Source: Gordonia spumicola (GTDB lineage: Bacteria > Actinomycetota > Actinomycetes > Mycobacteriales > Mycobacteriaceae). Taken from it: a stretch of DNA of 64,000 nt. Every line of letters begins with the position of its first letter. Position 1 is the stretch's first letter. The DNA lies in assembly GCF_009932475.1 (NCBI RefSeq), contig NZ_BJOV01000005.1:1302001-1366000 (forward strand). The letters are read 5' to 3'. Both the position numbers and the translations under genes were made by a program. Shown one piece after another: positions 1 to 9,629 of the stretch. Below the pieces are notes generated by a model. That model was not told the DNA's origin and ran no database searches. It worked only from the letters and a program-made list of their open reading frames with translations.

Positions 1-578
1 GATTGAGCAGGCCGCCCATCGCCCTCGGCTACGCCGACAGTTTCGTTCCCGAGTCGGCGCCCGACGCGCCGTCGTTCATCGACGTGCAGTTCGACGACGA
101 GGTCGCCGCGCTCGTCGGTCACATCCGGCGGATCAGGCCCGACATCATCGTCACCTATGACGCGTTCGGGATTTACGGGCACCGCGATCACATCCACACC
201 AACAGGCTCGTGTGCGCCGCGGCCGACGCCGCGCCGCTCCTGCACTACGCACCGGGCTCCGGCGACCCGTGGCAGGTGAAATCGCTGTACTTCGCGACGA
301 TCCCGGTCAGCGTCGTCGACGAACTCCGCCCGTTCCTGCCCGAGGCGTCCCACCTGCCGCTCGTCGGCACGCCCGACGACCAGGTCGACCTCACGCTCGA
401 CCTCCACGAACAGCTCGGCGCGAAGATCCGCGCGATCACCTCGCACCGCACCGAGATGGCGCGCTCGGCTTCCATGAAGGGCTTCGGCTCCCTCCCGCGC
501 GACCAACAGCGACTGTTCCTCGCGCGGGAGTCGTATCAGCGACGCGATCTCGTCCCAGGCGGAGCCGACCTCGGGTAG
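1..578 (+). CDS. PIG-L family deacetylase, C-terminal part (5' end outside window)
   Basis: The frame is already open at the left edge, so only the last ~190 codons are present. The family removes an acetyl group from N-acetylglucosamine-type substrates using zinc; MshB (mycothiol synthesis) and Mca are the actinobacterial members. The segment GHRDHIHTNRL near position 178 matches the family metal and catalytic motif GHPDH, with Arg in place of Pro. The following DIIVTYD-type strand before it and the C-terminal ITSHRTEM segment also fit. Which member (MshB, Mca or another) cannot be decided from this portion. It ends 22 bases before the convergent recD stop. Confidence 0.85.
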   Translation, partial: LSRPPIALGYADSFVPESAPDAPSFIDVQFDDEVAALVGHIRRIRPDIIVTYDAFGIYGHRDHIHTNRLVCAAADAAPLLHYAPGSGDPWQVKSLYFATIPVSVVDELRPFLPEASHLPLVGTPDDQVDLTLDLHEQLGAKIRAITSHRTEMARSASMKGFGSLPRDQQRLFLARESYQRRDLVPGGADLG

Positions 579-600
579 AGACCCGGCCCGGGTGCAGCGG

Positions 601-2430
601 TCAGTGTTCGGCTGTGCGGGACCGGAGGCCGGACGCCCGAGCGACGCGGCGCCCGACCGCCGCCCGCAGGGCGTCCGCGGTCCCGACGATCCGTACACGA
701 CGCTCGGCTCGGGTGATGGCCGTGTACAGCAGTTCACGGGTGAGCAGTTCGGCGTCCGCGGGCGGCAACACCACCGTGACCTCGGCGAACTGGCTGCCTT
801 GGCTGCGGTGGATCGTCATCGCGTACACCGGAACCACATGGGCCAACTGGCTGGGGTGGAGCCGTTTGACGCTGTCGCCGCGCTCGAAGACGGCGACCAG
901 CGCGTCACCGTCGGCGACGACGACTCCCGAATCGCCGTTGTAGACGTCCTGCGCGCGGTCGTTGGCCGTCACCAACAGCGGTTCGCCCGCGTACCACGAT
1001 CCGCCGTGGGTGACGCCGCCGAGATCCTCCGCGGTCCACCCGGTGATCCGCCGAGACCAGCCGCCGACGCCGAAACGCCCGTCGCGATGCGCGCACAGGA
1101 CCCGGTGCCCGCGGAGCGCCCGCACCGCGGACCGTTCGTCGCCCGACTCCGCGGCGACGCGGAGCTCGCGCGCCCACCCGACGACGGACGCGCGCACCTC
1201 GTCCAGCTCGTCCGGATCGACGAGGGTCACCGCGGAGTCGTCCGACGTCCCGATCAGATCGAGCACCCGGTCCGCGTCGCCCGCGTTGACCGCCTCGGCG
1301 ACGTCGCCGATCCGGTCGCCGTACCGGTGTCCACGGCGCAGGGTGATGACGCCGCCGCCGAGCGCCGACAGTTCGGTGTCGGTGAAGTCGGACTCGTCGA
1401 TCCGCGCGGCCGCGGTGAACGCCGAGGCGAGCTCCGGAGTACTCGTCTGCGCGGGCTCGCGCTCCACCAGGTCGGCGAGCACAGCTCCGGCTTCGACGGA
1501 CACCAGCTGATGCGGGTCGCCCACCAGGATCAGCCTGGTGTCGCTGCGCAGCGACTCGAGGAGCCTGCACATCATCGTGACCGGCAGCATGGACGTCTCG
1601 TCCACCACGACGACGTCGAACGGCAGCCGATTGCCCGATCCGCGCACGAACGTGCCGTCCGGCCGCGATCCCAACAGGCGGTGCACCGTGACGGCGGCCG
1701 GGTCGCTGACGAGGCGCCTACGGGTGCGGCTGTACTCGCCGATCGCCGTCTGCAACTGGGCCGCCGCGCGACCGGTCGGCGCGCACAGGCCGATGCGGAC
1801 GTCGTCGCCGAGGAGCGTCTCCATGACGGCGAGGATGCGGGCCACGGTGTACGTCTTGCCGGTGCCGGGGCCGCCCGCGAGGACCGTCGTCCAGCCGGTC
1901 GCGGCGAGGGCGGCGGCCGCGCGCTGACGGTCGTACCCGTCGGCCGGGGAGAACGCCGCGTCGAGGGCGCCGATCAACGCCGTCGGGTCGACGTCCGGCC
2001 GCGATGCCGCACGACCGTCGAGGATCGCCCGGATGCTCTGCTCCTGACGGAAGTACTTCCGCAGGTACAGCAGCGGTCCGTCGGCCGAGTCGGCCAGCGC
2101 CAACGGCGTCAGCGGACCGGACGCGGGACCGGTCACCAGCGGCGAACGCGCCAGCGCCGCGACGACCCGGTCGACCGGCGGCCACGTCAGTTCGACGGCG
2201 TCGCCGTCGGCCGTCCGCTCGGCGGGCGTGTCGGCAATGAGGTCGAGTCGCACACAGGTGGAGCCGGTCCGGACGGCGCGGACCGCGAGCGCCGTCGCGA
2301 GCAGCACGTCGTCGTCGGTCGGGCCGCCCGCCAGGGCGGTGAGCCGGCGCGCGACGTGCACGTCGGAGGCGTGGAGGACGCCCGCCTCGTTGAACGGCGC
2401 GAGGACACCCGTTTCGGACGCGACGATCAT
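601..2430 (-). CDS. recD: RecD, exodeoxyribonuclease V alpha subunit
   Basis: This 609-residue protein is the 5'-3' helicase subunit of RecBCD, which processes double-strand DNA ends for recombination. A superfamily 1 helicase core is visible: Walker A GGPGTGKT at residues 186-193, a Walker B VVVDETS near 274-280, GDPHQL near 304-309, and a C-terminal TIHRSQG segment typical of RecD/TraA helicases. Its ATG overlaps the recB stop in the arrangement ATGA (2427-2430), so translation is probably coupled. It is the last gene of the thioesterase-recC-recB-recD operon. The length matches actinobacterial RecD. Confidence 0.96.
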   Translation of the reverse strand: MIVASETGVLAPFNEAGVLHASDVHVARRLTALAGGPTDDDVLLATALAVRAVRTGSTCVRLDLIADTPAERTADGDAVELTWPPVDRVVAALARSPLVTGPASGPLTPLALADSADGPLLYLRKYFRQEQSIRAILDGRAASRPDVDPTALIGALDAAFSPADGYDRQRAAAALAATGWTTVLAGGPGTGKTYTVARILAVMETLLGDDVRIGLCAPTGRAAAQLQTAIGEYSRTRRRLVSDPAAVTVHRLLGSRPDGTFVRGSGNRLPFDVVVVDETSMLPVTMMCRLLESLRSDTRLILVGDPHQLVSVEAGAVLADLVEREPAQTSTPELASAFTAAARIDESDFTDTELSALGGGVITLRRGHRYGDRIGDVAEAVNAGDADRVLDLIGTSDDSAVTLVDPDELDEVRASVVGWARELRVAAESGDERSAVRALRGHRVLCAHRDGRFGVGGWSRRITGWTAEDLGGVTHGGSWYAGEPLLVTANDRAQDVYNGDSGVVVADGDALVAVFERGDSVKRLHPSQLAHVVPVYAMTIHRSQGSQFAEVTVVLPPADAELLTRELLYTAITRAERRVRIVGTADALRAAVGRRVARASGLRSRTAEH

Positions 2431-5400
2431 GACCCGATCCCTTCACCGGCCAGCAGCGCGCTCATCGATTCGACGAGGGCGGTCGGCATCGGCCATTCGA
2501 AGACACCGCATCCCGCAGGCGTGGACGGCCCGGCCATGCCGCGGACGAAGTGGTACTGCACAGGTCCGAGGTGACGGGCCGGGTCGTAGCCGCGCAACCG
2601 CCACGACAGGTACCTGTGCAGCGCGACCGAGTACAGCAGCGCCTGGAGCGGATAGTGCGCCGACATCATCTCGGCGGCCATCGCGTCGCGGTCGAAGTCC
2701 TCGACGGACAGTTCACCGGGACGCAGTCGGTTCGTCTTGTAGTCGACGACGACGAAACGGCCGTCGGACGTGCGGAGCACCGAGTCGATGCTGCCGGTGA
2801 GGAACCCGCGGAACCTGTCGTCGGACACTCCCCTCACCAGTTCGGCGTACGGCGCGAGTGGGTCGTCGGCCGGCAGATGCTCGGCGAGGAGGTCACCGAC
2901 GGAGTCGAGGCCGAAGCCGCCGCCGACCGACGACAGCGGAAGCTCGAAGTCGAGTTCGGCGAGGCGGTCGCGCGGCGGGACGCCCCACAGGTCGCCGAAT
3001 CCGAGCGGCGTCGTGAGCACTCCGATCAACGCCGTCGCCAGCACGTCGACGTCGATGTCGACGCCGCGCCGCGCGGCGCCGTCCGCGGTCAGTCGTCGCA
3101 CATGCGCGTCGATGTCGTCGGCCGACGTGTCGACGTGTTCGAGGACCTCGTGGACGAGCGTTCCGAAACCCGCGCCGAACGGCAGCCCGTTCATCGGCGA
3201 CGGCAGGCCCGACGACGGCTCGCCGCGGCCGACCGTCGGATCCGCCTGCTCGGACGGCTCGTCGCGTCGGTCGACGTCGTCGGGTTCGCTCCCCGTGCCG
3301 ATCACCGTCACCGCCGCGTGCTCCGCGTGCGCAGCGGCGTGCGCGGCCGCCACGATCGCCGAGTACGACGTCCGACGCCACGCGTCGTCCACTCCGCGGC
3401 CGAACCGCGACACCGTCAGGGCGGGTTCGTCCCCGTCGCCGGTTGCGTCTCGCATGACCCGGACGCCGTCCCGTCCGCCGGCGCGTTCGACGCTGATGCA
3501 CGGGCTCTTCGCCGCCGTCTGGCGGATGATCGCGGCCGCGTCGATGTCGTCGGCCGGGATCGGCACCGTGTCGGCGATCTGGGCGATGCCGCCCGCGGCG
3601 ACGGCCGCGTCCCGCTGATGCGCGCTGAACAGCAGACGGTGCAGCGCGCCGCGGGCCGTCGTCGTGCTCGGGGCCCACCACAGCACCACCATCGATCGTG
3701 CCCTCGTCGCGGCGACGTACATCAGACGCAGGTCCTCCCCCGCGGCCTCGGCGCGCGCGAGCCCGTCGCGACGGTGGTATCCGGGCGCCGACGTGCCCGC
3801 GACGTCGAGGCACCGGGTGTCGCCATCGTCGTGGAAGACGAAGGTCGCAGGGTTCGGTCGGGACGCGCCGTCCCATCCGAACGGCACGTAGACGATCGGG
3901 AACTCGAGTCCCTTGCTGGCGTGGACTGTCATGATCTGCACGGCGGCCGTGTCGCGGTCCAGCCGCCTCGTCGCATCGCCGCGCCCGCTCCACTGCGCGC
4001 CCTCGGCGATCTGTTCGCCGAGCCAGTCGACGAGTGAGGCGAGGCCCCCTCCGGCGTCGGCCGCGTGAGCGTTGCACACGTCGGCCATCTGTCGGACATC
4101 GGTGAACAGGCGTTCCCCGCGCGCCGATCCGAGGAGCCTGGCCGCCGTGTCGAACTCGTCGAACAGTCGTGCCGCCATCGCCGCGAAACCACCGCCGGCG
4201 AAGACCCTGCCGAGTTCGGCGAACTGGGCGGCGAGCGTGCCGACTCCGGCGTCGCCCTGCGACTCCAGGCTCTGCGCCGTGTGACCGACGAGCGGCGTGA
4301 GGGCCGCCAACCGCACCCACGGCTGGCGGGACGGCTGGTCGACGGCCGTCAGAACATGCCACCAGTGTCGCGCCGCGTCGGTGGTGAAGATCGACGTCCC
4401 CGACGTCACCACCGACGCCACTCCGCGGTCGGCGAGTGCCCGCTGCAGCGGCTCGATCGTCCGGTTCGCGCGGAGCAGGACCGCGATGTCGCCGGACTGG
4501 ACGCCACGGGTCACACCGTCGACCTCGATGGTGACCGTCGACGACAGCAGTGCGGCGATGTCGCCCGCGACGTCGTCGATCACCTTCTCGCGGACCTGCG
4601 CGACCTTCGGGGTGGTGCCGTCCTGCGTGTGGACGGTGAACTGGCTCTTGTCGAACCGCCGGATCCGGACCGCGGGTGCGCCGTGGATGCGCGAACCGGG
4701 ATGATGTGCGGTGACCGGCCGGTACACGATGTCGGGGTGCCCGAACGCCGCACCGCCGAACACCGCGCTCAGGCCCTCGACGACGTTCTGATCGGACCTG
4801 CGGTTGACGTCGAGTATCCGGCGGTCGCCGGACGACTGGACGGCGTGCAGGTAGCTGAGCACCTCGGCTCCGCGGAACGCGTAGATCGACTGTTTGGGGT
4901 CGCCGACGAGGATCAGCGGCGCCTTGGTGTGGAAGCAGCGTCGGACGATCTCCCACTGCTGCGGATCCGTGTCCTGGAACTCGTCGATCAGCACGACCGA
5001 GAACTGGTCGCGGATGCGTTCGCACGCCTGATCGCCGACGTGGGGGTCGGTGACGATGTGGTGCAGCGTGTTCTGGAGGTCGTCGTAGGTCCGCAGCCGG
5101 GCGAGCCGCTTCCGGAGCTCCGTCTGCGTCCGGACATGACCGGCCATCCGCACGCGCAGCTCCGTGTCGTCGTCGGTCTCGCCGGGTTTGAACGGGGCAA
5201 GCGTCGCGTTCGGGTTTCGGACCGCGGCCTTCGCGATCTCCATCGACTCGTCGAACGGCGGGGCCGCGGACGGGTCGCCCGCGAAACGCGCGATGTACGC
5301 GTCCCTCGCCACCTCGCCGACGATGTCGTCCACGTCCTCGACGATCGGATACTGCTGTTCCCGCTCGCCGAGGAAGCCGAGCGCGGCGAGCATCCGGTTG

Positions 5401-5780
5401 CAGAACGTGTGCGTGGTCGCCATCGTCGCGGCGTCGAAGTCCGACAGCGCCGAGACGAGTCGTCGACGTCGCAGGTCGACGACTTCGGCCGGCCCGTCGA
5501 GCAGCCAGTCGGCGAGGACGTCGTCCGGCGCCCGATCGCCGTCGAAGGCCCGGAGACACTCCCGCAGCCGCATGCGCGTGCGGTCGCGGAGCTCCGCGGA
5601 CGCGGCGTTCGAGAAGGTCGCCATCAACAGCCGCGACACCGGGACGCCCTCGGCGACGTAGCGGACGGCGAGAGACACGATCGCGTACGTCTTACCGGTG
5701 CCCGCGCTCGCCTCGAGCACGACGGTGCCCGTCGGCAGCGGGTCCCGCAGGCTGAAGCCCCGCGACTCGATGGTGTTCAC
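2427..5780 (-). CDS. recB: RecB, exodeoxyribonuclease V beta subunit (helicase-nuclease)
   Basis: This 1117-residue protein is the 3'-5' helicase and nuclease subunit of RecBCD. It shows Walker A ASAGTGKT at residues 24-31, LIDEFQDTDPQQW, GDPKQSIYAFRGAE, a TVHASKGLEFP motif and a YVAATRA motif (UvrD/Rep fold), then a C-terminal RecB nuclease domain with a GSIDSVLR...VVVDYKTNR signature. I chose the GTG at 5780 because it overlaps the recC stop as GTGA and has a GAGGAGG ribosome site just upstream. The frame stays open to 6005 but that extension lies inside recC and looks non-coding. Confidence 0.96.
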   Translation of the reverse strand: MNTIESRGFSLRDPLPTGTVVLEASAGTGKTYAIVSLAVRYVAEGVPVSRLLMATFSNAASAELRDRTRMRLRECLRAFDGDRAPDDVLADWLLDGPAEVVDLRRRRLVSALSDFDAATMATTHTFCNRMLAALGFLGEREQQYPIVEDVDDIVGEVARDAYIARFAGDPSAAPPFDESMEIAKAAVRNPNATLAPFKPGETDDDTELRVRMAGHVRTQTELRKRLARLRTYDDLQNTLHHIVTDPHVGDQACERIRDQFSVVLIDEFQDTDPQQWEIVRRCFHTKAPLILVGDPKQSIYAFRGAEVLSYLHAVQSSGDRRILDVNRRSDQNVVEGLSAVFGGAAFGHPDIVYRPVTAHHPGSRIHGAPAVRIRRFDKSQFTVHTQDGTTPKVAQVREKVIDDVAGDIAALLSSTVTIEVDGVTRGVQSGDIAVLLRANRTIEPLQRALADRGVASVVTSGTSIFTTDAARHWWHVLTAVDQPSRQPWVRLAALTPLVGHTAQSLESQGDAGVGTLAAQFAELGRVFAGGGFAAMAARLFDEFDTAARLLGSARGERLFTDVRQMADVCNAHAADAGGGLASLVDWLGEQIAEGAQWSGRGDATRRLDRDTAAVQIMTVHASKGLEFPIVYVPFGWDGASRPNPATFVFHDDGDTRCLDVAGTSAPGYHRRDGLARAEAAGEDLRLMYVAATRARSMVVLWWAPSTTTARGALHRLLFSAHQRDAAVAAGGIAQIADTVPIPADDIDAAAIIRQTAAKSPCISVERAGGRDGVRVMRDATGDGDEPALTVSRFGRGVDDAWRRTSYSAIVAAAHAAAHAEHAAVTVIGTGSEPDDVDRRDEPSEQADPTVGRGEPSSGLPSPMNGLPFGAGFGTLVHEVLEHVDTSADDIDAHVRRLTADGAARRGVDIDVDVLATALIGVLTTPLGFGDLWGVPPRDRLAELDFELPLSSVGGGFGLDSVGDLLAEHLPADDPLAPYAELVRGVSDDRFRGFLTGSIDSVLRTSDGRFVVVDYKTNRLRPGELSVEDFDRDAMAAEMMSAHYPLQALLYSVALHRYLSWRLRGYDPARHLGPVQYHFVRGMAGPSTPAGCGVFEWPMPTALVESMSALLAGEGIGS

Positions 5781-8700
5781 CGGTCCTCCTCGGTGCGCAG
5801 CAGCGGCGTGAACAGGGCGCCCGCCAGGCGCAGGTACGTCGGCGTCGACGAGTCGCCCGGGATCAGGTGCTCCACGTCCGCCAGCGCGTCGAGGTCGGGC
5901 ACGGCGACGCACAACTCGTCGAAGGCGACCGGCGCGTCCGGGTCGCCGTGGAAGACCAGACCCGCGTAGCGGCTCTTGTCGCCGAACGAGTTTCCGTAGG
6001 CCCACGCGGCCCGCCTCATCGCCTGCGGGGCCTGACCGCGCCGGTCGAATTCGGCGGCCGCGGCCGCCGCGGCGTCGAGCGTCAACCCGACCGGCGCGCG
6101 CAGACCGGCGTCACGGATGGCGACGAGGACGGTCAAGATGGCCGCGGCGTCATCGGGAGCTGTGAGCCTGCTGACCTTGGCCGACGGCGTGCGCCCGCCC
6201 GCCCCGCCGACGACCACGGCCTGTGGGACCCGTCGTGTCGACCCGGCAGCGATCGCCAGCAGTCTGATCCACGCCCCGAGCCGCTGCTTCGCCCCCAGCC
6301 GCGAATAGGAGACCGGGACCAGACGCTCGCCGAACACGTCGCCGACGGTGCCGTACAGACGGCGTCCGCCCGGCAGGTCGACGCGGACGTCGACGGCGTC
6401 CGCGGAGTCGGACCGGTGTCCCGACGCGGCCGTCGCCACCGCCTGCGCCTTGTCTCGGACGGGACCGAACGCCTGCGAGCCGAACACGAACGGCGGCAGC
6501 GATCCGCGACGCAGTTCCGCGCCTTGGGCCGCGGCCGGGTCACGCCCGTCGAGGAGTGCCTGCAGGTACCGGTTGCCGACACCCCACTGTTCGAGTCCGT
6601 CGAGTGCGACGGCCAGCTGGTCGGGATGCTCCTCGGCGCTCTCGGGCAGTCCCACGCCGAGGCGTTGACGGGCGAACCCGTCGACCGGCGCGCACAGGAA
6701 GGCGATGAGATCGTCGAGGTCGACGTCGCCGGGTTCTGGGTCGTCGAGCCGGGCGTCGGCGAGCCGCGGCAGTGCGGGGGCCGCGGCCCCCGACCGATTC
6801 ACAGCGCTCAGCGCGCGGGCCCCGTCGAGGAGCGACGCGTCGTAGCTGAACGCCCGGCCGCCGTCGGCCGTGAAGTTCGCGGCGTCGAACGCGTGGAGAG
6901 TGTGCCGGTGGACGAGAGGCGACGGCCCGTCGTCGTGGCCGATCACCGCGTTCGCGGCGTCGACCAGTTCGCTGACGACGACCGCTGGCGGAAGGACGGC
7001 CCCGCTGCGCGGATCGGCTCCCGTGTAGAAGACCAGCAGGTGACCGGTGGCCGCGGTGACCGCGTCGAGGAACGTCTGCCTGTCCTCGTCGCGACGATCG
7101 CGTTCGCCGACGAGGGGCGCGACGGCGAGGACGTCGTCGCCGTCGATGGAGGCCGGTCGCGGGTAGGCCCCCGAGTCGAGTCCGAGGACGACGATCGCGC
7201 GGTGCGGGACCGACCGCATGGGGACCATCGTGCACACGGTCAGCTCCCCGGTGCAGAAGTTCGACCGGGTGGGGCGGGCCGCGAGCAGCCCGGCCGTCAT
7301 ATCGCGGACGTCGGCGAGACCGAGCCCGATGCCGTCGGCGTTCGACAGGGCGTCGCCGAGCATGCCGACCGCCTGCGCGCGCTGCCACTCGTCGTCGTCG
7401 CCGACGTCGGTGAGGCCTTCGACGACCCCGATCAGCAGGTCGGCCCATTCGTCGGCCGGGTGCGGCGTCGCCGATCGCGTGATGAACGCGCCGACGCGGT
7501 CGGCGAACTCGGCGAACCTGCCCGCGAGGTCGGTGTCGGTCGAGTCGACTCCCGCGAGCGGCAGCGCGGTGCCGAGCCACTGCATCTCCGACTCCTCGGC
7601 CACCACGCCGAGGAGGATGCGGTCCACCCCTCCGACGACGGTGCCCTGGGGGAACCCGCCGAGCCCGAAGCGATCGCGTTGCGCGGTGTCGACTCCCCAC
7701 CGGATGCCCGAGCGCCGGATCCAGCCGCCGAGGGTGTCGATCTCGTCGTCGGTGAACCGGAAGCGGGCGCGGACGGGGGCCGCGGCCGCGAGGTCGAGGA
7801 GTTCGCCTGCGCGCAACCGTCCCGCCGCGACGTCGAGGAGTCGGGCGACGACGTCGAGCACCGCGTTCGACTCGCGCAGGCCGCGGTCGGCGAGGCGCAC
7901 CCTGAGCGCGTACGCGGGATGATGCATTCCGGTCTGGCCGAAAGCGCCGCGGATCAGCGGCGCGAACGTCTCGACGTCGGGGCACATGATCAGGACGTCA
8001 CGCGGTTCGAGGGTCGGGTCGTCGTCGAACAGTCTAAGCAGGCGATCGCGCAGCACCTCGACCTGCCGTTCCGGTCCGTGGCAGGCGTGCACCTCGAGCG
8101 AGGCGTCCGCCCGCAGCCCGGCGACGGTGTCGAGGCTGTCGCGGCGCAGCCCGTCCTGCAGGGCGCTCAGCACCGTCGCCGGACCGGAGGCCTCGGTCGG
8201 GTGGTGGACGTCGGAGCCGATCGACGGCGTCAGCACCTCCTGCATCTCCTGGACGTCCCTAGACAGGGTCGCGAGCAGCGGGTGCTCGGGCGGGGCGACG
8301 TCGCGGTCCGCGCGTCGGCGACGCGGGCGAGCGGGCTCGCGCGCGATCCGCCGCCACAGGGCGTCCGACGAGTGCGGGAGGTACAGCGTGACCTCGCGGT
8401 GGACGCTCAGCCCGTCGAGCACGGTGTGCAGGGTCTGCGGCACGCGCGTGGGGCCGAACAGCGCGAGCCGTTCGGGCAGGTCGACCAGGTCCGGCTCGTC
8501 GCGCAGCCGGACGGCGAGTCCGTCGAGGTCTTCGGCCGGATGCGGGTGATCCACCTCGTCGCGGACGAGTCGCCAGAACCACGGCTGCCACGCGAGGTGA
8601 GCCGCGAGCGGGTTCCCGACGCCGTCCGTGTCGCGGCCCGCTGCCCAGTCGGCGATCATCGTCGGACGCTGCCAGCCGTAGGCTCCGAACATGCCTGCGA

Positions 8701-9109
8701 TGCTCGCCGCGGTCGAGAACCTGCGCCCGGATCGCAGCGCGCGTTTCGCGTCGTCGCCGGCCAGTCCGAGATGAGTGGCGATCACTTCGAGCCGCGGATC
8801 GTCGATGTGCGCGTCGAGGACGCGGAGCACCGGCCAGCGCAACCGCTCGGCGTACCACGACTCGGCGGCGTCGGGATCCGACGACGCTGCCGACGTCACC
8901 GTTCGGAGGAGTGACGCCGTGGAGTCGAAGTCGATGTTCGCGGCGATGCCCAGACGCAACGACAGCTGCTGGCGCAGCCACCGTTCCACGCCCCGTTCGG
9001 GCACGGCGACCACTTCGGCGCGCATGGGATCGTCGGGAGGGGTCGCCAGGGCGTCGGCGAGCACCCCGACGAGGGTGTCGGCGCGCTCGGCTCGGTGAAC
9101 GGTCAGCAC
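5777..9109 (-). CDS. recC: RecC, exodeoxyribonuclease V gamma subunit
   Basis: This 1110-residue protein is the RecBCD subunit that recognises Chi-like sequences and splits the duplex. The N-terminus carries the family pattern VPERGVERWLRQQLS, and VLIMCPDVETFAPLI matches the conserved block of RecC. It starts at a GTG four bases after the stop of the upstream thioesterase gene and its TGA overlaps the recB GTG. Full recBCD is present in Mycobacterium and Gordonia, where AddAB/AdnAB can coexist. Confidence 0.95.
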   Translation of the reverse strand: MLTVHRAERADTLVGVLADALATPPDDPMRAEVVAVPERGVERWLRQQLSLRLGIAANIDFDSTASLLRTVTSAASSDPDAAESWYAERLRWPVLRVLDAHIDDPRLEVIATHLGLAGDDAKRALRSGRRFSTAASIAGMFGAYGWQRPTMIADWAAGRDTDGVGNPLAAHLAWQPWFWRLVRDEVDHPHPAEDLDGLAVRLRDEPDLVDLPERLALFGPTRVPQTLHTVLDGLSVHREVTLYLPHSSDALWRRIAREPARPRRRRADRDVAPPEHPLLATLSRDVQEMQEVLTPSIGSDVHHPTEASGPATVLSALQDGLRRDSLDTVAGLRADASLEVHACHGPERQVEVLRDRLLRLFDDDPTLEPRDVLIMCPDVETFAPLIRGAFGQTGMHHPAYALRVRLADRGLRESNAVLDVVARLLDVAAGRLRAGELLDLAAAAPVRARFRFTDDEIDTLGGWIRRSGIRWGVDTAQRDRFGLGGFPQGTVVGGVDRILLGVVAEESEMQWLGTALPLAGVDSTDTDLAGRFAEFADRVGAFITRSATPHPADEWADLLIGVVEGLTDVGDDDEWQRAQAVGMLGDALSNADGIGLGLADVRDMTAGLLAARPTRSNFCTGELTVCTMVPMRSVPHRAIVVLGLDSGAYPRPASIDGDDVLAVAPLVGERDRRDEDRQTFLDAVTAATGHLLVFYTGADPRSGAVLPPAVVVSELVDAANAVIGHDDGPSPLVHRHTLHAFDAANFTADGGRAFSYDASLLDGARALSAVNRSGAAAPALPRLADARLDDPEPGDVDLDDLIAFLCAPVDGFARQRLGVGLPESAEEHPDQLAVALDGLEQWGVGNRYLQALLDGRDPAAAQGAELRRGSLPPFVFGSQAFGPVRDKAQAVATAASGHRSDSADAVDVRVDLPGGRRLYGTVGDVFGERLVPVSYSRLGAKQRLGAWIRLLAIAAGSTRRVPQAVVVGGAGGRTPSAKVSRLTAPDDAAAILTVLVAIRDAGLRAPVGLTLDAAAAAAAEFDRRGQAPQAMRRAAWAYGNSFGDKSRYAGLVFHGDPDAPVAFDELCVAVPDLDALADVEHLIPGDSSTPTYLRLAGALFTPLLRTEEDR

Positions 9110-9113
9110 GGCG

Positions 9114-9569
9114 TCAGCGACGACGGCGAAACGGCACGGGATCGCCGCTGCGGGCCTCGAGGACCGCGCGGACGGAGTCGGGGATCGCGGGTTTGGCCCC
9201 GGTGGTCAGGTCGAGTCCGGCGAGCGTCGTCTCGCACAACGCGGCCACCGTGCCGTCCGGCGTGTACAGGGTGCATCCGAAGTCGAACGACGACGTGCCG
9301 ATCCGGGTGACGGCGATCCGCACCCGGACGGGCTCGGTCGAGTAGTGCAGGATCGAGGCGAACTCGATCTCCTGGCGGGCGATGACGCCGACGAAACCGC
9401 TGCGGGCGGGACCGAACCAGCTCGACATGGTGCGCACACGCGCCTCCTCGAAGACGCGCGCCACCTGGACGTTGTTGATGTGACCGAGCGAATCCTGATC
9501 GCCCCACCGCAACGCGACCTCGACGACGTACGGTTCGGCGGCTCCGCTCGAGTTCTCTGTCTCCGACAC
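9114..9569 (-). CDS. Acyl-CoA thioesterase, 4-hydroxybenzoyl-CoA thioesterase type
   Basis: This protein of about 151 residues has the hot-dog fold of the YbgC/4HBT family. The N-terminal LRWGDQDSLGHINNV segment is the family signature with the catalytic Asp (W-x-D-x-D-x-x-G-H-x-N-N). I chose the GTG at 9569 because coding character begins there; the frame stays open far upstream across the antisense acetyltransferase gene. The substrate cannot be told. It sits four bases upstream of recC, so it heads the recCBD operon, an arrangement that seems to be about shared transcription rather than function. Confidence 0.85.
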   Translation of the reverse strand: MSETENSSGAAEPYVVEVALRWGDQDSLGHINNVQVARVFEEARVRTMSSWFGPARSGFVGVIARQEIEFASILHYSTEPVRVRIAVTRIGTSSFDFGCTLYTPDGTVAALCETTLAGLDLTTGAKPAIPDSVRAVLEARSGDPVPFRRRR

Positions 9570-9616
9570 GCGTCGACCATATCGCTCACCTCTGACATCG
9601 ATTCGGTCCCCGTCGA

Positions 9617-9622
9617 TAGACT
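9617..9622 (+). promoter_or_regulatory. -10 element TAGACT of a leaderless start
   Basis: TAGACT lies seven bases before the GTG of the acetyltransferase gene. That spacing is what leaderless mRNAs of mycobacteria and relatives use, and no ribosome site is visible. Transcription would begin at the GTG itself. Confidence 0.55.
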
Positions 9623-9629
9623 GCGAGAC

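Noticed and set aside
5781-6005. N-terminal extension of recB by 75 codons
   Set aside because: The extra residues are Arg/Pro/Gly-rich, lie within recC and precede a GTG with an ideal ribosome site that overlaps the recC stop.
5867-8914. A 1015-codon open frame on the plus strand opposite recC
   Set aside because: It is a high-G+C shadow: composition is Arg/Val/Glu-rich with no family motif, while the minus strand carries a clear RecC. Similar long antisense frames over recB, gcvP and secA2 were dropped for the same reason.
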